This document shows, piece by piece, positions 8,722 to 17,592 of a stretch of DNA of 64,000 nt (its first letter is position 1; every line of letters begins with the position of its first letter). The notes below the pieces were generated by a model. The model did not search any database. It worked only from the letters and a program-made list of their open reading frames with translations, and was not told the DNA's origin. Location of the stretch: the NCBI RefSeq assembly GCF_019597925.1, contig NZ_CP080442.1, forward strand, positions 3,363,501 through 3,427,500, in the 5' to 3' direction. Origin of the DNA: [Clostridium] scindens. Lineage in GTDB: Bacteria > Bacillota > Clostridia > Lachnospirales > Lachnospiraceae. Position numbers and translations under genes: made by a program.

Positions 8722-9618
8722 CTATGTTTCTTTTATCCAAATGGATGAGCAAAGGGCAACGCCAAGTATCACGACTCCGCCGACAATTTCCCTGATAGCA
8801 GGCACTTCGCCCAGGAAAATGAGCGCATATAGGATTCCATATACCGTCTCCATCCCCGAGATAATTCCGGCGGTCTGTGCCTTCACTCCTTTTTGCGCCG
8901 TAACATACAGGGAATAGGCGAAAGCCGTACATATAATTCCGGTAAACGCCACGCCCAGAATGTCTGTAGGGCGCCATTGTGCTTGTACCCACAGAAGTGA
9001 CGGAAGAAGAACCACTGCTGCGGTCCCCTGTTCATATAGGCATATGACCCGCCCCACATAGCGCTCGGAAAAATACCGGTTCGCCAGCGTCATGACTGCA
9101 TAGGTCAGGCTGCATATCATCCCCCACATGATTCCTACCGTCATATCATTATCCAGGGAAAACTCAGGGATGGTTATCATCACGCCAGCCAAAAGCAGGA
9201 TGGTTTTCACGATATTTCCCGTGCATATTCTTTCGTGGAAGACCAACGGCTCCAAAAATGTCAGGAACAACGGAAATGTAGAAAATGTGATTGCCCCGAT
9301 CGCGACCGTCGATACCTTGATAGACTGAAAAAATGTGGTCCAATGTACTGCCATCACGATACCGGTCAAGATAATCAGCACATAATCTTTCCCGCAATTC
9401 AGCCGTAACTTATCTTTTTTCACCAAGACTATGACAAGCAGCATCAAAGAAGAACTGATTACTCTTCCCAATGCCACCATGATTGCCGGGACCTTCACGA
9501 ACTGCGCGACTACTCCGTCCAGTCCGAACAGCATGACTGCAATATGCAGAAATATTACATCCTGCTTATTTGCTGCTATTTTTTCACCCATTTGATTTGT
9601 ATTTTCTTCTCTGCTCAT
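8722..9618 (-). CDS. EamA/DMT-family exporter
   Basis: Integral membrane protein of the drug/metabolite transporter superfamily with two EamA repeats and about ten hydrophobic segments. The substrate is unknown. The frame runs to a TTG at 9684, but the first 22 residues are charged and unlikely. ATG 9618 is preferred because it has AGCGAGGAG just upstream, although the spacing is short; an ATG at 9639 is an alternative. It is divergent from the AraC regulator gene, whose operon carries a second EamA protein, so both exporters may respond to one signal (inference). Confidence 0.8.
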   Translation of the reverse strand: MSREENTNQMGEKIAANKQDVIFLHIAVMLFGLDGVVAQFVKVPAIMVALGRVISSSLMLLVIVLVKKDKLRLNCGKDYVLIILTGIVMAVHWTTFFQSIKVSTVAIGAITFSTFPLFLTFLEPLVFHERICTGNIVKTILLLAGVMITIPEFSLDNDMTVGIMWGMICSLTYAVMTLANRYFSERYVGRVICLYEQGTAAVVLLPSLLWVQAQWRPTDILGVAFTGIICTAFAYSLYVTAQKGVKAQTAGIISGMETVYGILYALIFLGEVPAIREIVGGVVILGVALCSSIWIKET

Positions 9619-9852
9619 TTTCTCCTCGCTAATCTGCATATTTTTTTCTGTTCTTATTTTTACAAAAAAGGGAATTATTTTCAATCATTTTTTCTCCCTC
9701 TCTTCTATCTTCTTTTCCCAAAGCAAGCTTGCAGCCTCTTTCTTTTTACTTTAGTGTAACATTTTTCAAGACATTCTCCCTTTTCTCTGTTAAACTTAAT
9801 ATCTGATGGATGGTGTGCCCCTATGGCGCATCGAATTGCAAGGAGGAAGATT

Positions 9853-10737
9853 ATGTTACACCAGCAAGAGCAGCGTCATATCTATTATGACCCGGATCTT
9901 AAAATAGAGGCTTACAATCTGATTGGAATCGTCCAGAAATTCCCTAACCATTTCCATGAATGCTATGTCATCGGCTTCGTGGAAGGCGGATGCCGCCATC
10001 TTTGGTGCAAGAATGAAGAATATGATCTGAAGGCCGGAGACCTGATACTTTTCAATCCCAGAGACAATCATTACTGCGCCCCTCTCAACGGGGAGCATCT
10101 TGATTACAGGGCGCTGAATATTGATGTCGATATCATGGGACAGGCCGCCTATGAGATTACAGGGGAGAGATATCTGCCCCATTTTTCCAGCACAGTGCTT
10201 TGGCAAAGTGACATCACCCCGGCGCTTTCCAAGGTATATGATGCGATCCTGAACCAGGCGCCTGCAATGGAGAAGGAGGAAGCCTTCTTCTTCCTTTTGG
10301 AGCAGCTCCTTACCGAGTACAGCGTACCGGCCTGCGAAGCATCCAGAGCCGAGCCTGACCGTCAGATTCAAAAGTTATGCAGTTATATGGAAGCGCATTT
10401 CGCGGAAAACATTACGCTGGACTCCCTGCTTGACATGTGCGGATATGGGAAATCCTATCTGCTGCGTTCCTTTACCCGTCAGACAGGAGTTTCCCCTTAC
10501 CGCTATCTCCAGACGATCCGCCTGGACCGCTCGAAGAAGCTGCTGGAGCAGGGCGTGCCGCCCATAGAGGCTGCAGCCATGACAGGATTCTCAGACCAAA
10601 GTCACTTTACCAACTATTTTAAAGAGTTTATCGGCCTTACGCCAAAGCAATATCAGAGAATCTTTACAACTACCGCAGATACAAATGAAACTACAAATAA
10701 AGACACAATTTCAGACAGAAAAGGAGACTTATCATGA
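9853..10737 (+). CDS. AraC-family transcriptional regulator
   Basis: The 294-residue product has an N-terminal cupin-like sensor half with HFHECYVIGF and the GDLILFNPRDNHYC turn. The C-terminal double helix-turn-helix spans about residues 185-283 and ends with FSDQSHFTNYFKEFIGLTPKQYQ. ATG 9853 has AGGAGG 7 nt upstream; the in-frame ATG at 9823 has none. Its stop overlaps the start of the next EamA gene by 4 nt, so it is probably the local regulator of that exporter. Confidence 0.88.
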   Translation: MLHQQEQRHIYYDPDLKIEAYNLIGIVQKFPNHFHECYVIGFVEGGCRHLWCKNEEYDLKAGDLILFNPRDNHYCAPLNGEHLDYRALNIDVDIMGQAAYEITGERYLPHFSSTVLWQSDITPALSKVYDAILNQAPAMEKEEAFFFLLEQLLTEYSVPACEASRAEPDRQIQKLCSYMEAHFAENITLDSLLDMCGYGKSYLLRSFTRQTGVSPYRYLQTIRLDRSKKLLEQGVPPIEAAAMTGFSDQSHFTNYFKEFIGLTPKQYQRIFTTTADTNETTNKDTISDRKGDLS

Positions 10738-11663
10738 ACCGCCACTCAAGCCACTCGGCCGGACGCACCGGCCATATTGCCGCTTTTATCACCATCCTCA
10801 TCTGGGGAACCACCTTTATTTCCACAAAGGTGCTTCTTCGCACTTTCACCCCCATTGAAATACTCTTCGTCCGGTTTCTAATCGGCTACCTGGCGCTGTG
10901 GCTTGTGCGCCCCAAGAGGCTTGCGCCTGCTGCCAGAAAAGAAGAATGGTACTTTGCCGCCGCGGGGCTGTGCGGAATCACCTTATATTATCTGTGTGAA
11001 AATGTGGCGCTTACCTTCACGCTTGCATCCAACGTAGGGGTCATCATCTCTATCGCCCCCTTCTTTACCGCGCTGTTTGGCTGCATCTTTCTGAAGGATA
11101 AGCGGCCTTCCCCCAGATTCTACCTGGGCTTCGTGATCGCGATCATCGGCATCTGCCTGATCAGCTTCACAGGTGTATCCGAGCTGGAACTGAATCCCAT
11201 GGGCGATTTCCTGGCGGTCGCGGCGGCGCTGATCTGGGCAGCCTACTCCACCATCACCAAGAAGATCAGCTCCCTGGGGTACGATACGATCCTGACCACC
11301 AGAAGAACCTTTTTCTATGGAATCGTCTTTATGATTCCATTTGTGGCGGCCTCAGATTTCCAGATTACTTTCGCTCAGATCACGCAGGCGCAGAACTTCC
11401 TGAATCTCGCTTTCCTTGGCTTCGGCGCCTCCGCCCTATGCTTCGTGACCTGGAATGTTGCGGTCAAGGCCTTGGGAGCGGTTAAGACCAGCGTATATAT
11501 CTATCTGGTTCCGGTCATCACCACGGTCACTTCCGTGCTGATCCTCCACGAAAAGATTACCTGGATCGCCGCTCTTGGCATCCTGCTGACCCTGATTGGA
11601 TTATTCCTCTCCGAGAAGAGACGCCCTGCCATAGACTCGGCTTGCAATGCAGAGAATGCATGA
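10734..11663 (+). CDS. EamA/DMT-family exporter
   Basis: The 309-residue membrane protein has two EamA repeats (ITILIWGTTFISTKVLL at the start, a second about residue 160) and about ten membrane spans. It is translationally coupled by ATGA overlap to the AraC gene upstream. The protein family exports amino acids, metabolites or drugs; the substrate cannot be told from the sequence. A strong hairpin terminator follows at 11701. Confidence 0.85.
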   Translation: MNRHSSHSAGRTGHIAAFITILIWGTTFISTKVLLRTFTPIEILFVRFLIGYLALWLVRPKRLAPAARKEEWYFAAAGLCGITLYYLCENVALTFTLASNVGVIISIAPFFTALFGCIFLKDKRPSPRFYLGFVIAIIGICLISFTGVSELELNPMGDFLAVAAALIWAAYSTITKKISSLGYDTILTTRRTFFYGIVFMIPFVAASDFQITFAQITQAQNFLNLAFLGFGASALCFVTWNVAVKALGAVKTSVYIYLVPVITTVTSVLILHEKITWIAALGILLTLIGLFLSEKRRPAIDSACNAENA

Positions 11664-11700
11664 TCATGCCGCATTTCAAAGATAAACATTCCATAATAAA

Positions 11701-11745
11701 TATAAAAATCCTGGAAGATTTTATTTTTCTTCCAGGATTTTTATA
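11701..11745. terminator. Bidirectional-looking terminator after the AraC/EamA operon
   Basis: The 18-nt arm at 11701-11718 is an exact inverted copy of 11728-11745 with a 9-nt AT loop. The stem is TATAAAAATCCTGGAAGA, so it carries its own A and T tracts and could stop transcription from both sides. Confidence 0.85.
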
Positions 11746-11836
11746 TTCTCCTCTCCCTTCCCAATACACTATTCACATATTTCACATTTCATTATTAGCA
11801 AATATGCACAAATAAAATATATTTATCTGAAAATTA

Positions 11837-11910
11837 TTGACATCCCGTTCACTTCAAAGTAATATGATGGCATAAACCAAGACATCAGATGACCTGATAT
11901 CCAGATGTCT
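11837..11910 (+). promoter_or_regulatory. Promoter and putative operator of the KARI-like/GntP operon
   Basis: TTGACA (11837-11842), a 17-nt spacer and TAATAT (11860-11865) make a strong sigma-A promoter. Downstream are nested inverted repeats: AGACATC (11880-11886) with GATGTCT (11904-11910), and ATCAG (11884-11888) with CTGAT (11894-11898). Their position over the early transcribed region suits a repressor. The FadR-type GntR protein encoded at 14360-15061 is the obvious candidate (inference). Confidence 0.65.
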
Positions 11911-11933
11911 AAAAGTCAAAAGGAGGAAAAAAT

Positions 11934-12920
11934 ATGGCTAACATTTATTATGACCAGGATGCAAATCTTGAATTGGTAACAGACAAAGTGGTGGCAATCA
12001 TCGGATACGGCAATCAAGGCCGTGCCCAGGCATTGAACATGAGGGATTCCGGCGTGAAGAAGATCATTATCGGCAGTCGGGAAGATGGCTCTTATGAACA
12101 GGCAATCGAAGATGGGTTTGAAGTATTTCCGATCGCGGATGCATGTAAAAAGGCAGATATCATCTTCATGCTTCTTCCAGATGAATTTGCGCCGAAGATT
12201 TTTGAGGAATCTATCGTTCCTGGATTAGAGGAAGGAAATATTATTAATTTCGCTTCTGCTTACAATATTACCTTCCATAAGATTGTCCCGCCGAAATTTG
12301 TAGATGTGGTGATGGCCGCCCCGCGAATGATCGGCGACGGCGTCCGGGAACTATACGTACGGGGCGAAGGCTCTCCTGCATTTGTAGGGGTAGCGCAGGA
12401 TGCCTCAGGGATGGCTCTTGAATATGGAAAAGCGCTCTGCAAGGCAATCGGCGCGACCAAGAAGGGCGCGATTGAAGTGAAGTTCGATGATGAGACCTGC
12501 CTGGATCTGATGACGGAGCAGGGAATCTGGCCAATCATCTACCATGTATTTAACGAGGCATTTAAGCTTCATGTGAAAATGGGGCACCCGGAAGAAGCCG
12601 TTTTGATGGAAGAATATGTCTCGAAAGAGCCCATGTATATGATGGAGAAGGCTGCGGAGATGGGACTGTTCAAGCAGCTTCCATTCCATTCCCACACAAG
12701 CCAGTATGGCCAGCTGGTCAGTTATGAACTATATGATCCTACCCAAATCAGAGAATTTTTAAAGGATAGGTATGACAGGATACGAAATGGAGTCTTTGCC
12801 CAGGAATGGGAAAAAGAACAGAAAGAAAAGGATCTTGCTACATTGAAAGACTTAAGCGCTAAGGCTGTGAATAATGAATTATCCCAGGCCGAAGCCCGCT
12901 TATTTGAAAAATTAAAATAA
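11934..12920 (+). CDS. Divergent ketol-acid reductoisomerase-like protein
   Basis: The 328-residue product has class I KARI length and a clear dinucleotide-binding motif, GYGNQGRAQALNMRDSG (24-40). The metal-binding Asp191 and Glu195 are kept in DETCLDLMTEQ. However, the His-Gly of the usual AHGFNIHF motif is replaced (ASAYNITFHK), and the usual APKGPGH loop reads AAPRMIGDG. It is not beside ilv genes but is first in an operon with a GntP permease and opposite a GntR repressor. A catabolic NAD(P)-dependent reductoisomerase on a hydroxy or sugar acid is more likely than valine synthesis (inference). Confidence 0.75.
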   Translation: MANIYYDQDANLELVTDKVVAIIGYGNQGRAQALNMRDSGVKKIIIGSREDGSYEQAIEDGFEVFPIADACKKADIIFMLLPDEFAPKIFEESIVPGLEEGNIINFASAYNITFHKIVPPKFVDVVMAAPRMIGDGVRELYVRGEGSPAFVGVAQDASGMALEYGKALCKAIGATKKGAIEVKFDDETCLDLMTEQGIWPIIYHVFNEAFKLHVKMGHPEEAVLMEEYVSKEPMYMMEKAAEMGLFKQLPFHSHTSQYGQLVSYELYDPTQIREFLKDRYDRIRNGVFAQEWEKEQKEKDLATLKDLSAKAVNNELSQAEARLFEKLK

Positions 12921-12954
12921 TCTGCTGATAAAAACTACGAAAGGAGGTAAAGCC

Positions 12955-14292
12955 ATGTCAGACATCGCTAAAATTATCTTGTGGCTGATCATTGCAATTC
13001 TCGTGATCTTGGCATCTATTATCAAGTTGAAACTGAATCCCGTCATAGGGCTGATCTTTGGCAGCCTTATTATGGGCATCGGATGCAATCTGGGACTGGT
13101 GGAAACGGTATCTAACATAGGGACAGGATTTGGAAATCTTTTGGCCGGCATCGGATTGCCGATCGGCCTGGGCGTCATACTGGGCAAGCTGCTGGAAGAA
13201 AGCGGAGGCGCGCGTATCATTGCCGAGACGCTGGTAAAGAAGGCCGGAGAAAAATATGCGTTATATGCCCTTGGATTCGCCGCGTTCCTTCTGGCAATAC
13301 CAGTATTCTTTGATATTACATTTATCATTCTTGTACCACTTGCGATTGAAGTAAGCAAAACGCTGAAAAAGCCGCTGCCATATACAATCGGCGCAATCAC
13401 GATCTGTGCCGCCGGAGCACACACGCTTGTACCGCCAACTCCCAATCCCCTGGCTGCAGCGTCCATCTTTCACTTTGATTTGGGCATCATGCTTGGAGTC
13501 GGCGCGGCCGTCTGCCTGTTTGCGTGCATGGGCGGCATGTTTATCTACTTTAAGATGCTGGATAAAGGCTTCTGGAATAAAGAAGCCGATGAGACAGGAC
13601 TCGTTGATGTAGCGGATCAAAAGCCTGTACCCGAGAATGCGCCATCTTTTGCGCTTGCACTGCTTCCTCTTCTTCTCCCGGTTATCTGCATCCTGTTAAG
13701 CACCATAAGCACGGCCCTTGGAGTAGAATCTAAAGCCATCTCCTTCATCAGCGACAAAACGATCGCCATGCTTCTTGGAACCCTGGCGGCATACTTGGTA
13801 TCAAGACGTGCTTTAAAAGGAAAGATGGAAGAGTTCGCCAACCAGGCTGTGGCCTCTTCTGGTATCGTACTTCTGATAACCGGTGCTGGCGGCTCCTTCG
13901 GCGCCGTGATCAGCGCGACCGGATTTGCCGACAAGCTGGCAGAGACATTTCAGAGCGTAGGTTCTTCTCCCATCATGATCGTTCTGGTAGCCTTCGGGCT
14001 TGCGGTAGTGTTCCGCATTGCTCTAGGCTCCGGTACCGTGGCATCTATAACAACTATGAATATCATGGCAGGCTTTGCCGGCCTCACCTCTCTTCACCCG
14101 GTATTTATCGCTCTCGCCTGCCTGGCAGGCGGAATCAGCATAGGCCATGTGAATGACAGCGGCTTCTGGGTTGTCACGAATATGTCCGGATATACGGTAA
14201 AGGGAGGCCTGAAGTCCTATACTATAGGCGGCGCGTTTATCGCCCTATTCACTATCATTGTCTGCATTATTGCGGCATTGTTCACGCACTAG
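12955..14292 (+). CDS. GntP-family gluconate/hydroxy-acid permease
   Basis: The 445-residue protein is highly hydrophobic, with about 12-14 membrane spans. The GntP hallmarks are visible: LVPPTPNPLAAASIF and GHVNDSGFWVV near the C terminus. Members take up gluconate, glycerate or other sugar acids with protons. AAAGGAGG precedes the ATG. It follows the KARI-like gene by 34 nt and should supply its substrate. Confidence 0.9.
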   Translation: MSDIAKIILWLIIAILVILASIIKLKLNPVIGLIFGSLIMGIGCNLGLVETVSNIGTGFGNLLAGIGLPIGLGVILGKLLEESGGARIIAETLVKKAGEKYALYALGFAAFLLAIPVFFDITFIILVPLAIEVSKTLKKPLPYTIGAITICAAGAHTLVPPTPNPLAAASIFHFDLGIMLGVGAAVCLFACMGGMFIYFKMLDKGFWNKEADETGLVDVADQKPVPENAPSFALALLPLLLPVICILLSTISTALGVESKAISFISDKTIAMLLGTLAAYLVSRRALKGKMEEFANQAVASSGIVLLITGAGGSFGAVISATGFADKLAETFQSVGSSPIMIVLVAFGLAVVFRIALGSGTVASITTMNIMAGFAGLTSLHPVFIALACLAGGISIGHVNDSGFWVVTNMSGYTVKGGLKSYTIGGAFIALFTIIVCIIAALFTH

Positions 14293-14309
14293 CTGTATCA
14301 TAAAAGAAA

Positions 14310-14344
14310 GAGCTGGCATTACGCATTACACGTTCTGCCGGCTC
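14310..14344. terminator. Hairpin between convergent gntP-like and gntR-like genes
   Basis: GAGCTGGCA (14310-14318) pairs with TGCCGGCTC (14336-14344) with one G-T pair. There is no clear T-tract, so it is only a weak terminator candidate for the convergent pair. Confidence 0.4.
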
Positions 14345-14359
14345 CAACTGGCCTTACTC

Positions 14360-15061
14360 TTAATCCTGCAGCGACAATGTCTCCCACTTGCTGATGGACT
14401 CCCGGATGGCATCTGCCATGTCCTCCTCGCTTTCATGCTCAAAAGCTTCCAAGATCTTTTTATGATTCGCTAATACGACTTCCGGATGCTTTTTGTTTGA
14501 AATCGCGATGGATGGTTTAAAAAGGGTCATGATCGCAGTCCCAATACAGGCAAAAAAGGGATTCTGGGTAGAGGAATATATGATCTTATGAAATTCAATA
14601 TCTAATTCCAGATTATTGACGTCATGGGACATATTCTCTTCCATGTTGAGGCAAATGTTCTTTAATCTTGAAACCTCTTCCTTGGAAATGGTTTTTACTG
14701 CCAGACAGCTGACCGTGCTTTCAATAACCCTGCGGAATTCTACCAGTTTCTCGTGGCTTGTGTTGCTCTGCAGAATCAACTGATATGCCAGCGGATTCAG
14801 CGCATCCGAGTCGATGGTGGTCCTTATGCGGCAGCCGCGTCCTTTTATGATTTCTACGACCCCTACTGCCTCCAGCATCTTCGTGGCCTCCCGGACGCTG
14901 GATTTCCCCACGTTCAGGTTCTCGGCAAGCTGGCCCTCTGACGGCAGATAATCTCCAGGCTTTAGCTGCCCATTGGCAAGTGCTTCTGTAATCTTGTCCG
15001 TGACCACTCTGCTCAGAGTCTTTTTTGATACCGGCATCAGCCAAGTTTCATTCGTGTTCAT
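14360..15061 (-). CDS. FadR-type GntR transcriptional regulator
   Basis: The 233-residue product has an N-terminal winged helix (about 14-80, with LPSEGQLAENLNVGKSSVREATKMLEA) and a C-terminal all-helical FCD ligand-binding domain. Regulators of this group sense sugar acids or other carboxylates and usually repress. It lies convergent to the GntP gene and divergent from the SDR gene, so it can control both units. AGGAGG is 11 nt before the chosen ATG, a long spacing; an ATG nine codons in lacks a better site. Confidence 0.88.
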   Translation of the reverse strand: MNTNETWLMPVSKKTLSRVVTDKITEALANGQLKPGDYLPSEGQLAENLNVGKSSVREATKMLEAVGVVEIIKGRGCRIRTTIDSDALNPLAYQLILQSNTSHEKLVEFRRVIESTVSCLAVKTISKEEVSRLKNICLNMEENMSHDVNNLELDIEFHKIIYSSTQNPFFACIGTAIMTLFKPSIAISNKKHPEVVLANHKKILEAFEHESEEDMADAIRESISKWETLSLQD

Positions 15062-15196
15062 AGAATATCATTCCTCCTCTATCGTCTGTGCATTTATTTT
15101 ATCATAATTGATATTATAATACCACAAGTTTACGGACGGAGGATGCAAGGACACCTTATTATTGACCATCATATAACATTAAGAAAGGATGACAAC

Positions 15197-15976
15197 ATGA
15201 GCATACTTAATCTATTCTCTTTAGAAGGAAAAAACGCAATCGTCATAGGCGCCTGCGGGGGCCTTGGAAAAGGAATCGCGACCGGGCTTGCCGAGGCAGG
15301 GGCCAGTGTATTCGTTGCCGGACGCAAAAAGGAAAAATGCGACCATGCGGCTTCTTCCATAGCAGAAGATACTGGCGGAACCGCTTATGGTCTCCCGGTG
15401 GATATAACCATTCAGGACAGCATTGACGAAATGATCGCAAAGGCAGAAGAAAGAGCAGGCAAGATCCATATCCTTGTCAACAGCGCGGGAATCAATATCC
15501 GTAAGCCAGCGCTCCAATACTCGCGCCAGGATTGGGACACCGTCCAGGATATCCAGTTAAAAGGCAGTTTTTTCACCTGTCAGGCAGCGGCGCGTCACAT
15601 GATAAAAAACAGCATACCCGGCAGGATTATCAATATTGCCTCCGTCAATTCAAAGATCGTGGCAAGGCCGGATATTGTATCCTACGTCTCCGCAAAAGCC
15701 GGCATCATGCAGATGACAAAAGCGCTAGCCGCAGAATGGGCGCAATATGGAATCCTGGTCAACGCGATTGCTCCCGGCTTCTTTGAGACTGAACTAACCA
15801 AGGTGCTTTTTGAAGATAAAACGATAAAGCAGGAAATGTTAAGCCATATTCCCCAAAAACGTTTTGGAAATCCTGACCAGGATCTTGCCGGCATGGCCGT
15901 CTACCTCAGTTCGGATGCCGCTTCCTACATTACCGGGCAGACCATTTACATTGACGGAGGATATACCATCATCTAA
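15197..15976 (+). CDS. SDR-family oxidoreductase (gluconate 5-dehydrogenase-like)
   Basis: The 259-residue classical SDR has GACGGLGKGIATGLAEAG near residue 14, NSAGIN, and Ser-Tyr-Lys as ASVNS and YVSAKAG. The C terminus ends ITGQTIYIDGGYTI, typical of the KduD/IdnO type. ATG 15197 has AAAGGA upstream; the longer frame to 15143 has none. Its partner is the flavin reductase-like gene 16 nt downstream. It probably oxidises or reduces a sugar acid in the locus; the substrate is not identifiable. Confidence 0.8.
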   Translation: MSILNLFSLEGKNAIVIGACGGLGKGIATGLAEAGASVFVAGRKKEKCDHAASSIAEDTGGTAYGLPVDITIQDSIDEMIAKAEERAGKIHILVNSAGINIRKPALQYSRQDWDTVQDIQLKGSFFTCQAAARHMIKNSIPGRIINIASVNSKIVARPDIVSYVSAKAGIMQMTKALAAEWAQYGILVNAIAPGFFETELTKVLFEDKTIKQEMLSHIPQKRFGNPDQDLAGMAVYLSSDAASYITGQTIYIDGGYTII

Positions 15977-15992
15977 CAGGAGGTGAATCATA

Positions 15993-16517
15993 ATGAACCT
16001 ACATGAAATCTCCATTGAATCATTGTCTTTGAATCCTTTCACCAAGATGAAAGACCAATGGATGCTTATCGCTGCCGGAGATGAGACTGCCAGCAACCTG
16101 ATGACGGCCTCCTGGGGCATGTTCGGCGTCCTTTGGCGGAAATACATGTTTCAGATCTACATCCGGCCTCAACGTTATACCAAACAATTCGTAGATGCTT
16201 GTGACCTGGCTACTCTGTCGTTTTTGCCGGAGACCTATAAAAATGCCTTAAAAATCTGCGGGACGACTTCCGGCAAAGAGGTGGATAAATGGAAATTATC
16301 CAATCTTCATCCTTATTACGGATATGGGACAACAGCGGTCGCTGAGGCCGAGCTGGTTATCATCGGGAGAAAGCAGTATTCCCAGTGGTTCGACCCCAAA
16401 TTGTTCTACGCCAAAGACAATGACTCCCGCTGCTACCCCGAACAGGACTACCACGAAATGTATGTGTACGAAGTCATCCAGGTATTGGCCAAAGACACAT
16501 GCCTGCCGGATCACTAG
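15993..16517 (+). CDS. Flavin reductase family protein (FMN-binding split barrel)
   Basis: The 174-residue protein resembles DIM6/NTAB-type flavin-binding proteins: NLMTASWGMFGVLWRKYMFQIYIRP, then RYTKQFVDACDLATLSFL. Such proteins bind FMN and often accept electrons, but specific substrates are mostly unknown. AGGAGG precedes ATG 15993. It ends 4 nt into the convergent gene at 16514. It forms a two-gene unit with the SDR. Confidence 0.8.
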   Translation: MNLHEISIESLSLNPFTKMKDQWMLIAAGDETASNLMTASWGMFGVLWRKYMFQIYIRPQRYTKQFVDACDLATLSFLPETYKNALKICGTTSGKEVDKWKLSNLHPYYGYGTTAVAEAELVIIGRKQYSQWFDPKLFYAKDNDSRCYPEQDYHEMYVYEVIQVLAKDTCLPDH

Positions 16518-16807
16518 ATATTTCCCAGCCATCCCGGTATGTTTATCCCAATTAATCCCAGTATCCCCACGGCATAGAGTCCATTTGCCACCAGCCCGAT
16601 GCTGGCCAGCACGTCCTTATGCTTTTTCTTTGTATAGAGAATCAGGCAGTACAGGAATGCCAGCATGATCTCCACGCTGTATATGCCGATGGTAATCTCT
16701 GCCGCCGGGGACTTTAAGGCCCATTCCTGCGTACGGACCAGCAGGATCGTCCAAGGTACAAAGGCCAGTAAAAATGCAGCTACTGATGCAGGTGTTATTT
16801 TTTTCAT
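16514..16807 (-). CDS. Small membrane protein, last gene of the exporter operon
   Basis: The 97-residue product has three hydrophobic segments and no recognised domain. ATG 16807 is chosen because AAGGAGAG lies just upstream; a longer frame to 16903 would run through the 3' end of the permease gene. It starts 14 nt after the permease stop, so it probably belongs to the ABC exporter operon, perhaps as an accessory membrane subunit (inference). Confidence 0.65.
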   Translation of the reverse strand: MKKITPASVAAFLLAFVPWTILLVRTQEWALKSPAAEITIGIYSVEIMLAFLYCLILYTKKKHKDVLASIGLVANGLYAVGILGLIGINIPGWLGNI

Positions 16808-16821
16808 GACAGTCACTCTCC

Positions 16822-17592
16822 TTATCTTCTTTCTGCTCTTCCATAGAGCGTGCACGACAGGATCAGGGCAGCCAGCGTAGCGGCGATGGCTGTGGGTATC
16901 CACGGAACCAGTTCAAGCGAGAAGGTTCCCATATTCGAGGCAAGTTCATGCATCTTGGACGTGATCAGCATCATGGGATAGCACATGGGATATGCAAACC
17001 AGGCCTTCGTATTGATGGCAAGCACAATCGGCACCACGGTTGCCAGGCCTACGCCAACTGCTGCCACGGTGTTGTGGAATAGAATCGCAAGCATCCAGTA
17101 GATGGCTGCCATCGGTATGGATATCAGGAATAAAAGGACCGCGATCTGCAAGACATACCCGGGTTCTATCAGAAAGTCATACTCCCATTTCCGGGATGCG
17201 ATCCATGCCGCCGGAAAATATCCGGCTGTGATAAATGCGATCTCCATCCCCATTACCAGAAGAATCGTGCAGAACTTCGATAAGCACAGCGCAGCACCTG
17301 AAACTGGCAGGGACAGCATCTTGAGAATTCCGTTATTGCCCCGCTCTGTCTGCGTCATAAGCACCGTAATTACCACAAGGCTTGACGGCAGCATAAACCA
17401 GACGTATCCCAGGAATGACTGGATGAAGAAGTTATTCTCCGGGCTGATGCCTTCTGCCTGCATCTCAAAGTTCATATCTGCGTTCATGATGCCCGAGATC
17501 CACACCAGAAGGACTGGGATCAGCAGAATCAGGCCAATCTTCGATCTTTTTAATTTCCCTATTTCTATTTTTATTAATCGGATCAGGTTCAT
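16822..17592 (-). CDS. Lantibiotic-immunity-type ABC transporter permease (second)
   Basis: 256 residues with six hydrophobic segments. The N terminus is MNLIRLIKIEIGKLKRSKIG, and the extracellular loop after the first segment resembles MutE/EpiE/CprB-type permeases. It overlaps the preceding permease by 4 nt. Together with the other permease and the ATPase it should expel or detach peptide antibiotics such as lantibiotics or bacitracin from the membrane. No lantibiotic structural or modification gene is nearby, so the role is defence rather than self-immunity (inference). Confidence 0.8.
   Translation of the reverse strand: MNLIRLIKIEIGKLKRSKIGLILLIPVLLVWISGIMNADMNFEMQAEGISPENNFFIQSFLGYVWFMLPSSLVVITVLMTQTERGNNGILKMLSLPVSGAALCLSKFCTILLVMGMEIAFITAGYFPAAWIASRKWEYDFLIEPGYVLQIAVLLFLISIPMAAIYWMLAILFHNTVAAVGVGLATVVPIVLAINTKAWFAYPMCYPMMLITSKMHELASNMGTFSLELVPWIPTAIAATLAALILSCTLYGRAERR

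Noticed and set aside
11750..11936. Riboswitch or T-box before the KARI-like gene
   Set aside because: No T-box sequence, specifier loop or terminator; a promoter with operator-like repeats explains the region.
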